In this document: piece by piece, positions 51,583 through 61,960 of the stretch
How the letters are laid out: the number at the start of each line of letters is the position of its first letter
How positions within the stretch are numbered: position 1 is the stretch's first letter
Assembly (NCBI GenBank): GCA_027257055.1
Contig: JAPVLO010000138.1
Coordinates: forward strand, 62,001 to 126,000
Direction: 5' to 3'
From: Cephalopachus bancanus
Taxonomy: Eukaryota; Chordata; Mammalia; Primates; Tarsiidae
Length of the DNA: 64,000 bases
Notes under the pieces: model-generated
Database searches by the model: none
Seen by the model: the letters and a program-made list of their open reading frames with translations, nothing else
What the model was told of the DNA's origin: nothing
Program-made: the position numbers and the translations under genes

Positions 51583-51707
51583 TTCATTTTGTTTCATTCT
51601 AGACTTTCCCCTCCGTTTTTCTGAAGCACTGTTGACAGCTTCAGAGCATAATGTGTAGCATGTCTTAAAGCAACCTGGAATTTAAAACTAGAAGAACATA
51701 TGAACAA
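51583..51707. repeat. Right arm of the perfect 125-bp inverted repeat
   Basis: Reverse complement of 50852-50976 without a single mismatch over 125 bp, 606 bp away. The two arms could fold into a long hairpin in single-stranded DNA or RNA. Confidence 0.97.
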
Positions 51708-52092
51708 AAAAATCATTAAGTAGGATGTTTGAAAATAAGCATAAAAAATTTAAATAATTACAAGCAATTGATTGAGTGGTAAGAAAGAAAAAAAATTAAT
51801 GTAAGAATCTTGGTGCTGTTGACAAATATGAAGGTTATAATGAAATTTTCAACCCAGTTGGGAGACTAGGATAGTTACTAAAATGCCGTTTGTATTTTCT
51901 CACTTAGGTATTTTTTTATAACAGTATCTTGAAAGATTATTTTAATTTATGGGTAAATATGCTGAGAAAAACTTAACTCACACTGTGGAATGTATTATGG
52001 TGTTTCTGGTTAAACCACAATATAGGACAGGTATTGACATGATTCTACTTACCTGTCATTGTAGTGTTGGCTGTAGTCAAGGGCAATTGTAA
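51708..52092. other. Unique AT-rich DNA, no feature seen
   Basis: No repeat recognised. Confidence 0.35.
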
Positions 52093-52094
52093 TA

Positions 52095-52340
52095 GAGAGG
52101 GTGCCCCCCAAATGTATACACATTAAGAAAGGAAAAATCTATATTAAAATTATAATAATAAGTTAGATACAAGTCACGTTTGACTACTGCAATGAAACAA
52201 GATGCTCAAAGTGGTTACCATCAGTGTTCAGACACTTCTGATAACAGCAAACAACTCTTAAAATTACCATCAGTGTTCAGACACTTCTGATAACAGCAAA
52301 CAACTCTTAAAATGTGTATACATTTTGGGGGCACCTTCAG
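52095..52340. mobile_element. Non-autonomous mariner-type element (MITE)
   Basis: Inverted termini of 30 bp lie at 52095-52124 and 52311-52340. Both carry GGTGCCCCC and, inward, AATGTATACACATT when read from outside. TA dinucleotides flank both ends (52093-52094, 52341-52342). A 30-bp inverted end with TA flanks is typical of mariner. The interior is only 186 bp and non-coding, so any movement needed a transposase from elsewhere. The termini differ at about five positions, so this is not a current insertion. Confidence 0.87.
52215..52312. repeat. Perfect 49-bp tandem duplication inside the mariner-type element
   Basis: The block starting ttaccatcagtgttcagac occurs at 52215 and again at 52264, with a period of 49 and no mismatch. 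The second copy leads straight into the right terminus. The duplication is therefore younger than the insertion or a feature of this subfamily. Confidence 0.95.
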
Positions 52341-52342
52341 TA

Positions 52343-53354
52343 TAGGAATGGCCTCCCTTGGGCCTCTTTTGCGTTTCTCTCCTCCTGGTTCTCTGACTCA
52401 CATTGTCCACGTTATACAGTTGCAGTGGGCATGCAGATCTGCCCAATGAATGCTGATGTATTAAGTCTGCAAGGACACTGGCTATTTCTCTCGTAGTCAC
52501 CCAAAGTTCACTCTTGAAAGAACAAGCTTTGGGCTTTGCTTAGAGATCACCAACCGTATGTTGCTCTTGCCTTTGCTATTTTAGTTCTTAGTTGCTTTGT
52601 ACAAAAGACGTTTTTTATTCCTATTCAGGTACTGCGGGAGTCGCAACGATCTTTTGTTACACCTTTCAAAGGATCTCTGCAAATGCCTTCTATCTCTACA
52701 GCAGCATGGAGGGTGGGAGTCTCCATCCTTGTCTCTTTGAAAGAATGCCATCTAGCCTCACTGCGTGGCCGACCCTTCTATCATCCTAAAAAGGGCTTTT
52801 CTGTATGTTTATCCCCTTTATCTTACTGCTGATACATGCCTTGGGACAGAGCCTTGCCTAGGAGCTTGGAAACTTTATTTAAAACACAAGTCAACCTGCA
52901 GAGTCTGCATATAAGAAAAATGGCCTTTCTATTTCATTTTTCAGTCTGCTCCTTCCTTTATTTTTTCTTTTCAAAATTCTTTCTTGCTTTAACTTTTTAT
53001 TCTTCCACTTTGCCCCCTTTTTTAAATTACAAAGGTATTTACTGGGACTCGTGTTAGCTCCACTAGTGGCCTGAAAACGAAACAAAACAACAAAAAAAGT
53101 TATTGAGTTCTTAGTTGGAGATTAATGTGAGGAAGAGAGAAAGCTTTTTAAAATATGCAAAATAAACACACGGGTGCCTGGTACAGTTTGTAATCTTTTC
53201 TTAGAAATTAGTTCAATGGTGATACCATAATTTTCTTCACTTCCTTTGAAATTATGAACATGCAGTTCCATTTCTGTTTTCACAAATATTAAACGTGAGT
53301 GCTGAACAACCAAAAGAGCGGTCTGATCATAATTTTAATTCATAAGACCCTAGG
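52343..53354. other. Unique DNA, no feature seen
   Basis: A 98-codon plus-strand ORF at 52536-52832 has no recognisable domain. No repeat named. Confidence 0.35.
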
Positions 53355-53490
53355 CACTTCTCTTCAAAGTGGTTTTTTCACATGTAAAATGAAGGATATT
53401 TACACATACTGCAGAGTAAGTGAAAATTAAATATGAAAATCTATGATATGTGTAAGTTATGTTCAAATCCTGGAACATAATAAGCACTCA
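53355..53490 (-). mobile_element. MIR SINE
   Basis: The plus strand shows 'ttttcacatgtaaaatgaagg', 'atactgcagagtaagtg', 'aattaaatatgaaaatctatg' and 'ctggaacataataagcactca', the reverse complement of MIR. Confidence 0.7.
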
Positions 53491-53689
53491 CTACAGAGGT
53501 AGTTTGACTTACTTTATTGTGTCTTATAAATATTGTCCACTGTGTGTCTCAAGGGTACTGTGTTTAGGAATTTTCAATGGTGCCTATTACCAACTATCAA
53601 CTTCTTCAGTCTGATATGGGACCTAGACATACATTTTTTGCACCAAGCTCAACTGATGTTTCTGAGGCAGGTGAAATATAGACTCAGTG

Positions 53690-53850
53690 ATTGGGAACAG
53701 AGATATGAGATTTTTACAACCCTGAGCTCAATCTTGTCTTTGACATTTACTAACATGTGACCTTGATTTAGTTATTTAAACAATCTTAGCTGTTTTTAGT
53801 AAGGATAAATGAGATATGTTAACATATAGTAAACAACAGCAAATCACACA
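53690..53850 (-). mobile_element. MIR SINE, worn
   Basis: The plus strand shows 'ctgagctcaatcttgtctttg', 'acatttactaacatgtgacc', 'ttgatttagttatttaaac' and 'taaggataaatgagatatg', the reverse complement order of MIR. Confidence 0.65.
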
Positions 53851-54160
53851 ATGATAATTCAGTGGGAATATTTTTCCACATGAATAAATGATTTGATGAC
53901 CTCTCCAGAGTTGACTATAATATCAAGATTGAAGAAAAAATAATGTTCCAATCTGGGATTATCTATAGTATAAATTAATGCAAATGTAATGATTTTCCCA
54001 CCTTCTTGTCATTATAAATCCATGCTGTATGGGAGAGTTTTTATCAAAGATATGCTTCTAAAATTATTTTTAAGACTCCTCCATAAGGTTGTGTATTTTA
54101 TGTTGTTTTCTCTATTTTTTACAAAAGGATGAATAATACACACACGAGGTGGGGGAGAGT

Positions 54161-54161
54161 C

Positions 54162-54229
<68 letters not shown>
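54161..54229. repeat. (GA)n microsatellite
   Basis: About 34 GA units with two CA interruptions (54187-54188 region and the end). Minus-strand ORF serine-leucine repeats come from it. Confidence 0.96.
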
Positions 54230-54233
<4 letters not shown>

Positions 54234-57200
54234 AGAAATGATCTTAAATAAATGAAAGATTTGCATACATTTGTAATAAGATATTTTACTCAAGGGAAAA
54301 TTTATCATATCGAGCTGTGGAATCTTTTTCTGTGATTTCTAAAATAATAAGATTATTTTGCCTTGAACTGATTATTAGTGAGGAGGAAATATCAGTGTCT
54401 TAGTTTTCTCTTTCAATTCACCCCCCACCGTAGTTCTAGAAACGAAATTCCAGCTTTTCCAAATAACTCATGAGTTGCACACACTTTCTTAAAGTGTACT
54501 TACACTGTACTCTTAAAAGACAGATCTATTTTAGCAATATTTTAATGATGTACAATTGCATGTATTTCGCTTATCATTTAGTTTCCCCTTCCTCCTCTTA
54601 AGCTAAACTTTCCTGTTCAGTTCCACGAATACTCTCTCTCTTGAGAGAACATGCTAATACAAAGGCAGGTTGCGAATAGAGTCCAGTAGGGAAGTGTTTT
54701 CCATCTTTAATGTTGGCAGCACGTAGCTTGCCTAAACGCTGAAAGAGAAATCAATGACCTTGTCCTCTGCACTCCCCATCAAGAAGCCCACTGTGAGTCT
54801 GTCCCTCGCCCTGCTTTTCTTAACTGGGTAGCAGTCACAGTGAACAAGGAAACAATTGGCTTCACCCAGCTTTGGCTTCAACAACCAAAAGTCATTACCT
54901 TCTTTATGCTTCATAAAAAGCAAAGACTTCAAACCTTAGGCTGATCTCAATGAGAGCAAACCTTAGGCAGCGTGAATGTAGTTCCAAGAGTCTCAGTTCA
55001 CTGAGGACACAATTCTGTGAGCACACACATGTTGAATATTCTGAGCCCAAGAAGAAGTCTGAAAGTAAAGGAACATGGCGTGCAAAGATGTCCAGAAGTA
55101 CAGAGGATAAATTACCTCTGTGTAGTTAAAATAGCATTTTAGTTTTTCCTTCTCTCCAGACTTTGAATCTGGATTCGAGAACATGGAATCACTAAATGTA
55201 TCGAGGCCATGAGCCAAAGCAGATTCCAGGCTCATCCTTGGAAAATCCCATAAATAATTTATTTGTTCCTTGCTTTTGTTAGCATGTTTGTTTATTTGTT
55301 TGTTTTCATCAACAAGTCTATTCTTGTTCCATGGCTGCTGTTACCTGCAACTGAAGTGATAGGAGCTCATTAATGCAGATTAGACTCTGCAAGTGAACAG
55401 CACTTATGGATAGCAATTCTTGTTTTCTGTTTTCCAGGTATTCTCCCGAGTGATGAAAAGCCAAGGGGCTGGTGGCTCGAGGAGAATTAAGCCATTTCAA
55501 GCAAACAAACAAACAATAGGTTTAATCCTTTTTTACTCTGGTGTTTATAAAAGAGCAGATTACCCATCACTGGAATAAGTGTTCTACTGCTTTGCATTCT
55601 GAGGGCAGTAGCTGATGGCAAACACACAATGCACTCCCCAAACTTAATAATAATGCCCCTTTTAATTCTTGCAGAAACAAAGTGATACATTTTGACCACA
55701 TTCAGCACTTTAATCTCTGCTGAAATGGCACATTTCAGACCCAGAAGAAAGAATATATAAGTTGGAATCTATGTGCAGGGGGTACTTATTTCACGAACAT
55801 TTTATTACATGATATAAGAAATAATATTGCAGGAGTTTGGCATGAAGTCAAACGCATTGCACAAGCTCAGATTTAAATATAGTATCATATTTTAATCTAT
55901 TTTTGCCTTTGTCAAATTGCCAGTCATCTTTTGTCTTGTAATTAAATATCAGTTTGGACCCTCAGGCCTCTGAGACAAATTGGTTGTATTCTCATATGTT
56001 AAACACTGACTTAATTCAGTTCAATCTTTTAATTCTTCTTCCTTTAATTACTTAGTCGTGAGAACTAATAACTGGTTTTGTTTCTTTAAACTTATTGTGT
56101 AGTCTTGCCAAAGCAAATTGCCATATCTGATTTCATGTGAACGCCAAGTTGCTTAGCAACTTAAATCTGCCTTACATTTCATCTTTCTGCTTGCTCTTTA
56201 ATCTCTAAATTTTTATCAGGGTGTAATTTTAGGCGTATATCGATATTTATACAGTTTTAAAATTATTTTTAGTCACATAGTGAGTAGATTGTTCTCCAAT
56301 GAGTTTGTGGTGGTGTGCTTGTCAGAGGGGCAGAGGGGGAGAGAAGGAGTGAGAATAGACAGACAGAAATGACAGCCAGAAGAGGAAAGAGAAGAGAATG
56401 CGAGAATGCACTGATAACATCCTCTTCTTGTGTCTCTTAGGCTCTTAAATCTTACGGCTTTTCCACCTCTTATGTGTGGTTCCCATGTCCTGATTTGTCT
56501 TCCAGGTAGCACGGCTCTTGTTTGTAACCTCAAGGAGTGGGGATTTAGTCATCGGGACTCATTCTTGCACAGTTTCATGCATAATTGGCATTCAGGCTCA
56601 GAAGACTCTTAAAACAGATCCGATTCAGAGCCTTGTGTTTTGATCCCCAGAGAGAAATGATCCCTTTGGGAGGTTTGTCATCTTTGGCAGCAAGAAAATG
56701 GTGTTAGTATTCCATACTTCCATTGTGTCGTGGCAGGCAGGCAGCGACTTTTCAGCCTGGTCCATAAGCTAATTGTAGAAATGATGGAAAGTGTCAGAAT
56801 CTAAAGACAAAAATAAAAAAGTCTGAGAGTAAGTGACAGTTGTCACTTTGCTTATTTCCTGCTATTTGCTGCAATAGGCACCCGAGTACAGAGGAACATC
56901 TGAAGGAGAAAAAAGATTTGTTCCCCACATGCATAATATTGAAAGGAAATGAGCTTTAAATATTGGTGTACGTTCCCTCAGAATGTAATTACCCTGCATT
57001 ACCCTATCACTCACTCTTCTTCATTAGGGGCCAAAAATCATTTCTCCAGTGTCTGTCCAATCCTGCGCATCCCATAAATGCATCCACAGAGGTGCGTTGC
57101 TTACAAATCAGGAAAACACATGGCGACAGGGATAGTGAGTGCCCATTCATATTCTGCTTGCTTTTGGAGAGTGACTACTTCAACCCGGCTATTATTGGTC

Positions 57201-57398
57201 TCAGGCATGAAAGCAATCTTCAAGCTCAAAACTGGGAACTGTAGGTTTCACCATTTAAAAATTTTTTATTGCGTTTTAGATTCGGGAGCAATTTTAAGAG
57301 CAATGGTGATGCTTGTTAGATGAGTGCTGAATTAATTTTAGTATCTGTTTATGGAACGTTGAATTTTTTTGGATACTCTTACATTTTTCACACTCTGC

Positions 57399-57399
<1 letters not shown>
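54230..57399. other. Long stretch of unique DNA
   Basis: About 3.2 kb with no interspersed repeat I can name, the longest such stretch in the second half. Low repeat load and pieces such as 'ctcattaatgcagattagac' near 55367 would suit conserved regulatory DNA, but no alignment was possible. No coding exon is recognisable. Confidence 0.4.
56148..56160. promoter_or_regulatory. RFX X-box-like palindrome
   Basis: gttgcttagcaac is a perfect inverted pair of GTTGC half-sites with a three-base centre, which fits the RFX X-box pattern (GTTGCC-AT-GGCAAC type). A 13-bp match can occur by chance, so function is open. Confidence 0.4.
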
Positions 57400-57431
<32 letters not shown>

Positions 57432-57459
57432 TCCTTCCTTCCTTCCTTCCTTCTTCTTC
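57400..57459. repeat. (TTTC)n(TTCC)n microsatellite
   Basis: About eight TTTC units passing into five TTCC units, then TTC units. Confidence 0.96.
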
Positions 57460-57602
57460 TTTTTTTTCATTTCATTTCAGACACTCTTCAGTACATGACT
57501 GAGACTTTTTAGACCAGGATTCACGTCTTCTGCATCTCTGTCATTTGCAAACTTTCAAAGGAAATTTCTTATCTATTATTTTAAAAATACCATATGAGAA
57601 CA

Positions 57603-58162
57603 TTTCTACACTTTTGGTGGGAGTGTAAACTAGTACAGCCTCTGTGGAGAACAGTGTGGAGATTCCTAAAAGAGCTAAAAATCTACCTTCCATATGACCC
57701 CACAATCCCCCTACTGAGAATATACCCGGAGGAAGTTAAATCACTGTATAAAAAAGATACCTGCACACGCATATTTATTGCAGCATTATTCACAATAGCA
57801 AAAACATGGAACCAATCGTGCTACCCATCGAAAGAGGACTGGATTTAAAAAATGGGGTACATATACATAATGGAATATAATGCAACCATAAAGAACAAAA
57901 TTATGAACTTCACAGCAACTTGGATGGACATAGAGTCTGTCATACTTAGTGATCTATCACAGAAACAAAGAACTGAGTACCACATGTTCTCACTCATAAG
58001 TGCACATTGAACAATTATCATACTACTATAAGAAAGGGATTGGCAAACTGCCAGAGAGGGGGGGCACACCTCATCAACAAGGGTACCTGCATAATGAACA
58101 CATGTATGCCTCACCCTGAATTGTACTCCACAACTTTAACATAGGAAGTTAAAAATAAAATG
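57603..58162 (+). mobile_element. L1 3' end, 5'-truncated, lineage-type
   Basis: Forward-strand L1 terminus: 'gtgggagtgtaaactagtac', 'catatgaccccacaatcccc', 'gcagcattattcacaatagc', 'catgttctcactcataagtg', 'attgtactccacaac'. A possible imperfect duplication lies at 57587-57602 (aaataccatatgagaa) and 58163-58178. The 84-codon ORF is leftover terminal L1 sequence, not intact. Confidence 0.9.
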
Positions 58163-58229
58163 AAATACTCTATGAAAGTATGTCTATGTGTATTACAGCA
58201 GAACATTTTTGTACAGGCTAAATGCCACC

Positions 58230-58740
58230 TAGCTTAATCGCTGTGTCTGGTTACTAGCAGACTTGATTCTCTTCCAGACTGTTCTCCTGGAGATTTAAGT
58301 CAGTTATCCCAGAAGGATGTTTGAAGGAGGATAACGATCACCTCTTCCCATCTTAGTCCTGCTTGGGATCCTCTGCTGGGTCTAGACACCAAATCGACAT
58401 CAGACAGATGACCAGCAGAAAAGCACACAAACTTTATTCGCTTTTATATGTACATAGGAACCCTCCCAAGAGAGTGAAGATCTGAAGAAATAGCCAAAGC
58501 AGAAAGTTTTTAGACCTTTTGGAGAAAGAAATGAAAAACTTGTGAGGAAACGACAAAACAAAGGGATTGGGATGGGGCAGTGAATCTTGCGGACGTCACT
58601 AGGAGACGGTGTGGTGGGGATTGAAGCTAATGGAATGTAAGGGCTGTTTTAGTAACTTTATTTACAGAGATCTGCTGCAGCATCAACTCCCAATCTCTAG
58701 TGATCAAAGGTAGTTTCTCATCCTGGTACTGGAGAGGCAT
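58230..58740. other. Unclassified repeat-like segment, possibly LTR-derived
   Basis: Blocks such as 'cagaaaagcacacaaactttatt' shortened to 'aaagcacacaaactttattc', 'gaccttttggagaaagaaatg' and 'acaaagggattgggatgggg' recall old LTR-type repeats. I cannot assign a family. Confidence 0.35.
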
Positions 58741-59172
58741 CATTTTTCTTTTTTAAATTTTTTTTTATTTTAAAGATGTGGGGTACAATTCAGGATTAAG
58801 TATAAAGTGGTCATCATACAGGTAAAGTTTGGGCCTCCCTTTGGTTCCCACTTTTCCTGGGTTGAGATCAGGTACCCTGATTAATGTTATGTGCCTCCTC
58901 ACACCCACCCTGGGCAGTTTCTGGCTACTGCCAATCCCTTTCTTATAGTATTATGATAAATTTCAGGATCTGCTCATGAGTGAGAACATACGGTATTCAG
59001 TTATTTCTTTCTGTGATAGATCACTATGATAGACTCTAAATCCATCCAAATTGCGTGGAGTTCATAATTTTGTTTTCTTTTTGGCTGCATAATATTCCAT
59101 CATGTATATGTACCACATTTTTTTTAATCCAGTCTAATTTTGACGGGCAGCATGGTTAGTTCCATATTTTGG

Positions 59173-59223
59173 CTGTTGTAAATAGTGCTGCAATGAACGT
59201 GTGTGCAGCACTATTTACAACAG
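59173..59223. repeat. 19-bp perfect palindrome inside the L1
   Basis: ctgttgtaaatagtgctgc (59173-59191) and its exact reverse complement gcagcactatttacaacag (59205-59223) surround a 13-base centre. The other L1 copies in the window read on from the same point with 'caggtacctttttcatagag' or 'caggtatc', so the right half is a replacement. Confidence 0.93.
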
Positions 59224-59852
59224 TGATAGAGTGATTTAAGTTTCTCCAGGTATATTCCCAGAAGGGGGATTGCTGGGTAGTATGGAAGGTCAATTTCTAG
59301 TTCTTTTAGGATCGCCACGCTGTTCTTCATAGAGGTTGAACTAGTTTGCATTCCCACCAACAGTGTAAAAAAGCTTTTTCCTTTCTCTGCATCCTTGTCA
59401 ACATCTGTTGTTTTTTGTTTTATTAATGATGATCATTCTTACTGGAGTTGAGTGGTATCTCAATGTGGTTTTGATTTGAATTTCTCAAATGATTAGTGAG
59501 GTTGAGCATTTTTCATATGTCTGTTGACTGCTTATATGTCTTCTTTTGAGAAGTGTCTTTTGCCTACTTTTTAATGGGACTTTTTTTTTTTCTTTCAGCA
59601 CATTTGAGTTCCTTGTAGATCTTGGATGTTAGGCCTTTGTCAGATATGCAGTTGACAGATATTTTTTCCCATTCTGTGGGCTGTCTCTTCACTCTCTTGA
59701 TGGTTTCTTTTGCTTTGCAGAAGCTTTTCAGTTTGATGAGGTCCCACTTTTCTATCTTATTTTTTATGGTACGGACTTTTGGGGTTTTGATCAGAAATTG
59801 GTTGCCTATTCCAATTTCTGTAAGGGTACCTCCTGCATTTTCTAAGATTTTT

Positions 59853-60000
59853 TTTTTTTTTTTTGAGTTGGATTCTCACTCTGTCGCCCAGGCTGGAGTG
59901 CAGTGACGCACTCCTGACTACTTGCTGGGCTCCGGCAATCCTTCTGCCTCAGCCTTTCAAGTAGCCGGAACTACAGGCTAGCACTACCATGCCTGGCTAG

Positions 60001-60048
<48 letters not shown>

Positions 60049-60166
60049 ATAGAAATGAGGTCTCGCCAAGTTTTCCGGGTGGGTTTTGAACCCATGGGCT
60101 CAGGCAATCCACTTACCTTGACCTCCCAAAGTGCTGGGATTATAGGCTGAGCCACCGAGCCCAGCC
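59853..60166 (-). mobile_element. Alu SINE inserted into the L1
   Basis: Full-length reverse-strand Alu. Its duplication, cattttctaagattttt, lies at 59836-59852 and 60167-60183 and consists of L1 sequence. The linker has expanded into a long (ATT)n tract. Confidence 0.95.
60003..60047. repeat. (ATT)n microsatellite in the Alu linker
   Basis: About 15 ATT units in place of the A-rich linker between the arms of the Alu at 59853. Confidence 0.96.
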
Positions 60167-60214
60167 CATTTTCTAAGATTTTTAAAGTTTAGTGTTTTAC
60201 ATTTAGGTCTTTGT

Positions 60215-60530
60215 AAATGACCATGAATAGCCAAAATAATCCTTAGCAAAAAATCTAAGTGGAAGGTATCATACCCCCAAACTTTAAACTTTATTTTAAG
60301 GATACAGTAATCAAGATCGGGTATGATGCAAAAACAGGCATATAGACCAATGGAACAGGACAGAGATTCTGGAATCAAAACCTCAATTTCTCATCCAACT
60401 TATCTTTGACAAAGCTTCCAACAACAACCACTGGGGAGAGGAGAACCTATTTAGTAAATGGTTCTGGGGAAACTGACTGATCACATGCAGAAGAATAATA
60501 CAAGATCCTTACCTATCACCATACACATCT
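60215..60530 (+). mobile_element. Inverted 5' segment of the twin-primed L1
   Basis: Forward-strand L1: 'gaccatgaatagccaaaat', 'ccccaaactttaaacttta', 'agaccaatggaacaggacag', 'atctttgacaaagcttcc', 'ttagtaaatggttctgggg'. In an intact L1 this part lies just upstream of the sequence that starts the reverse segment next to it. Opposite orientation with near-contiguous content is the mark of twin priming. Frames are broken. Confidence 0.88.
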
Positions 60531-61190
60531 TTTTTCAAAGAAATTTTCATGGCTTGCTTTGGGAAGGAAAGGGCAGGTCAGATGTTTATTCTGCAACTAC
60601 AATTTCTCAAGTATCTGCAACCTGAAATAATCAATCTGCCAAACCTTGGTATATCTGGGTATGGCATGTTCCTAAATCCTTCAGCTCTGTATTTATACGA
60701 GTCCATGAACATATCTGGCACCAGATGGTTCCCCCTAATCCCTCCTACTATCTTCCTTTTCTGGTCAAGTTTACACTTATTCTTGTCTGGGATACACTAA
60801 GCCATGAAAAGAACCCCTACCTCTGTCATTGTCTGTTATGCAAAATTCACTATCCAAGAGCTAAATAGGGATATTTAAGTTATATAAGAGCTTATAAACT
60901 CAATATAAAAGCTGTCAAACTTTTAATTCTTTGAGTACCCTAAAAAAAGCTCTTTTTCCATAAATTAGCAGAATACTTTATGCTCTGTGTACCTGGGCCT
61001 CCAAATCTCCGTGTGTAGAGACACAAATGTGTTCCATAGGTGTGTGGGGAAATATGTTTCCTGCTAGAATCAACTGGCCAAAACTATACTGAATGCAAGG
61101 TCATATCTATTCCGTGGTAAATGGAATTAATCTCCAATGAAAATCTGGAGAATGTGAGATTTAAAATGTAATCCTCAAAGCAGTTTGGCT
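60531..61190. other. Unique DNA, no feature seen
   Basis: An 83-codon ORF at 60549-60800 shows no domain. No repeat recognised. Confidence 0.35.
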
Positions 61191-61960
61191 TTTTTTTTTT
61201 TTTTTTGCCTGGTGATGATTTATTGTAGTACTGAGTGATGAAACTTGCTTTTGGCAAAGAATTTAGGGTCAGTTGGAAAGGCCTGTCCTCCCTGCATTAT
61301 GAAGGGACATATTGCAGAAGAAATTAGCTGGGTTTGGTGTATCAACTTTCTAAAATAGCTTCCTCTCAACATTGGGGATATTCTTTGATATAGATTATAT
61401 TTCTTTCTTACACATTCTGCCAAGTCTTTTCTGGGCTAAGATATTGTACAATGTTTTTACCTTTTAGTAATGACTTACCAATCAGACAGAGATGGTTCCA
61501 GGAATGCCAGTTGCCAAGAAAAAATCAGTGAAATTCTTGGGTGGATATTTGGCTTCCAAGCTAGGAACATCCCATTTAAAAAAAAGTTTTAGTCTCTTTC
61601 TCTTTTTTGAAAGAGTATCAACTGATAGAGTGCCAGCTAGTGAATGGATATGGATTAGAAAAAATAATCCCTCAAGCTGATATGTTTCCAACACTTTTCA
61701 AAATTGAGCCCATACAGAGAATGTCCTTTGGTTCATTACAGCTGTCACTGGATACTGAGCCTGGCATGCCATTCTCTACATGGCCAGGTGTGCATAGAAT
61801 ATTCTTTTTAAAAACCACCTCTTCTTTGGCTGTGAGGCAGGACTGTTTACAACAGGTTCCCAGAAGCCCATTTGTTTTATCACATCATTTGACATTGTGC
61901 CTTGGAACATCTTTAAAATACTTATTCTGATGACCTTATTTTAACTCACTGGACCATGGG
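61191..61960 (-). pseudogene. Possible retrocopy of an unidentified transcript
   Basis: A T run of 16 (61191-61206) reads as an A tail on the minus strand. An AATAAA signal lies 12 bases before it (complement of 61219-61224). Upstream on the minus strand there are three mostly open stretches: 61220-61423, 61482-61694 and about 61680-61895, in different frames separated by stops, as in a decayed coding sequence. I do not recognise the protein, found no target-site duplication, and the open stretches may be chance. It could instead be a worn repeat. Confidence 0.3.

Larger units (their letters stand above)
58750..60214 (-). mobile_element. L1 3' segment of a twin-primed insertion
   Basis: Reverse-strand L1 from its A tail (58751-58775) through the 3' UTR to the terminal part of the former ORF2 region near 59630-59850. 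It is interrupted by an Alu at 59853-60166. The L1 text resumes after the Alu (tttaaagtttagtg to aggtctttg) and then breaks at about 60214. Frames are broken. Confidence 0.9.

Noticed and set aside
50852..51707. Inverted repeat read as terminal repeats of a DNA transposon
   Set aside because: No target-site duplication flanks the whole 856-bp unit, whereas the left arm alone has an 11-bp duplication. A templated insertion explains it better.
59622..59906. Possible coding L1 segment
   Set aside because: It is a remnant of terminal L1 sequence read partly on the wrong strand and running into an Alu; no intact L1 ORF exists in the window.
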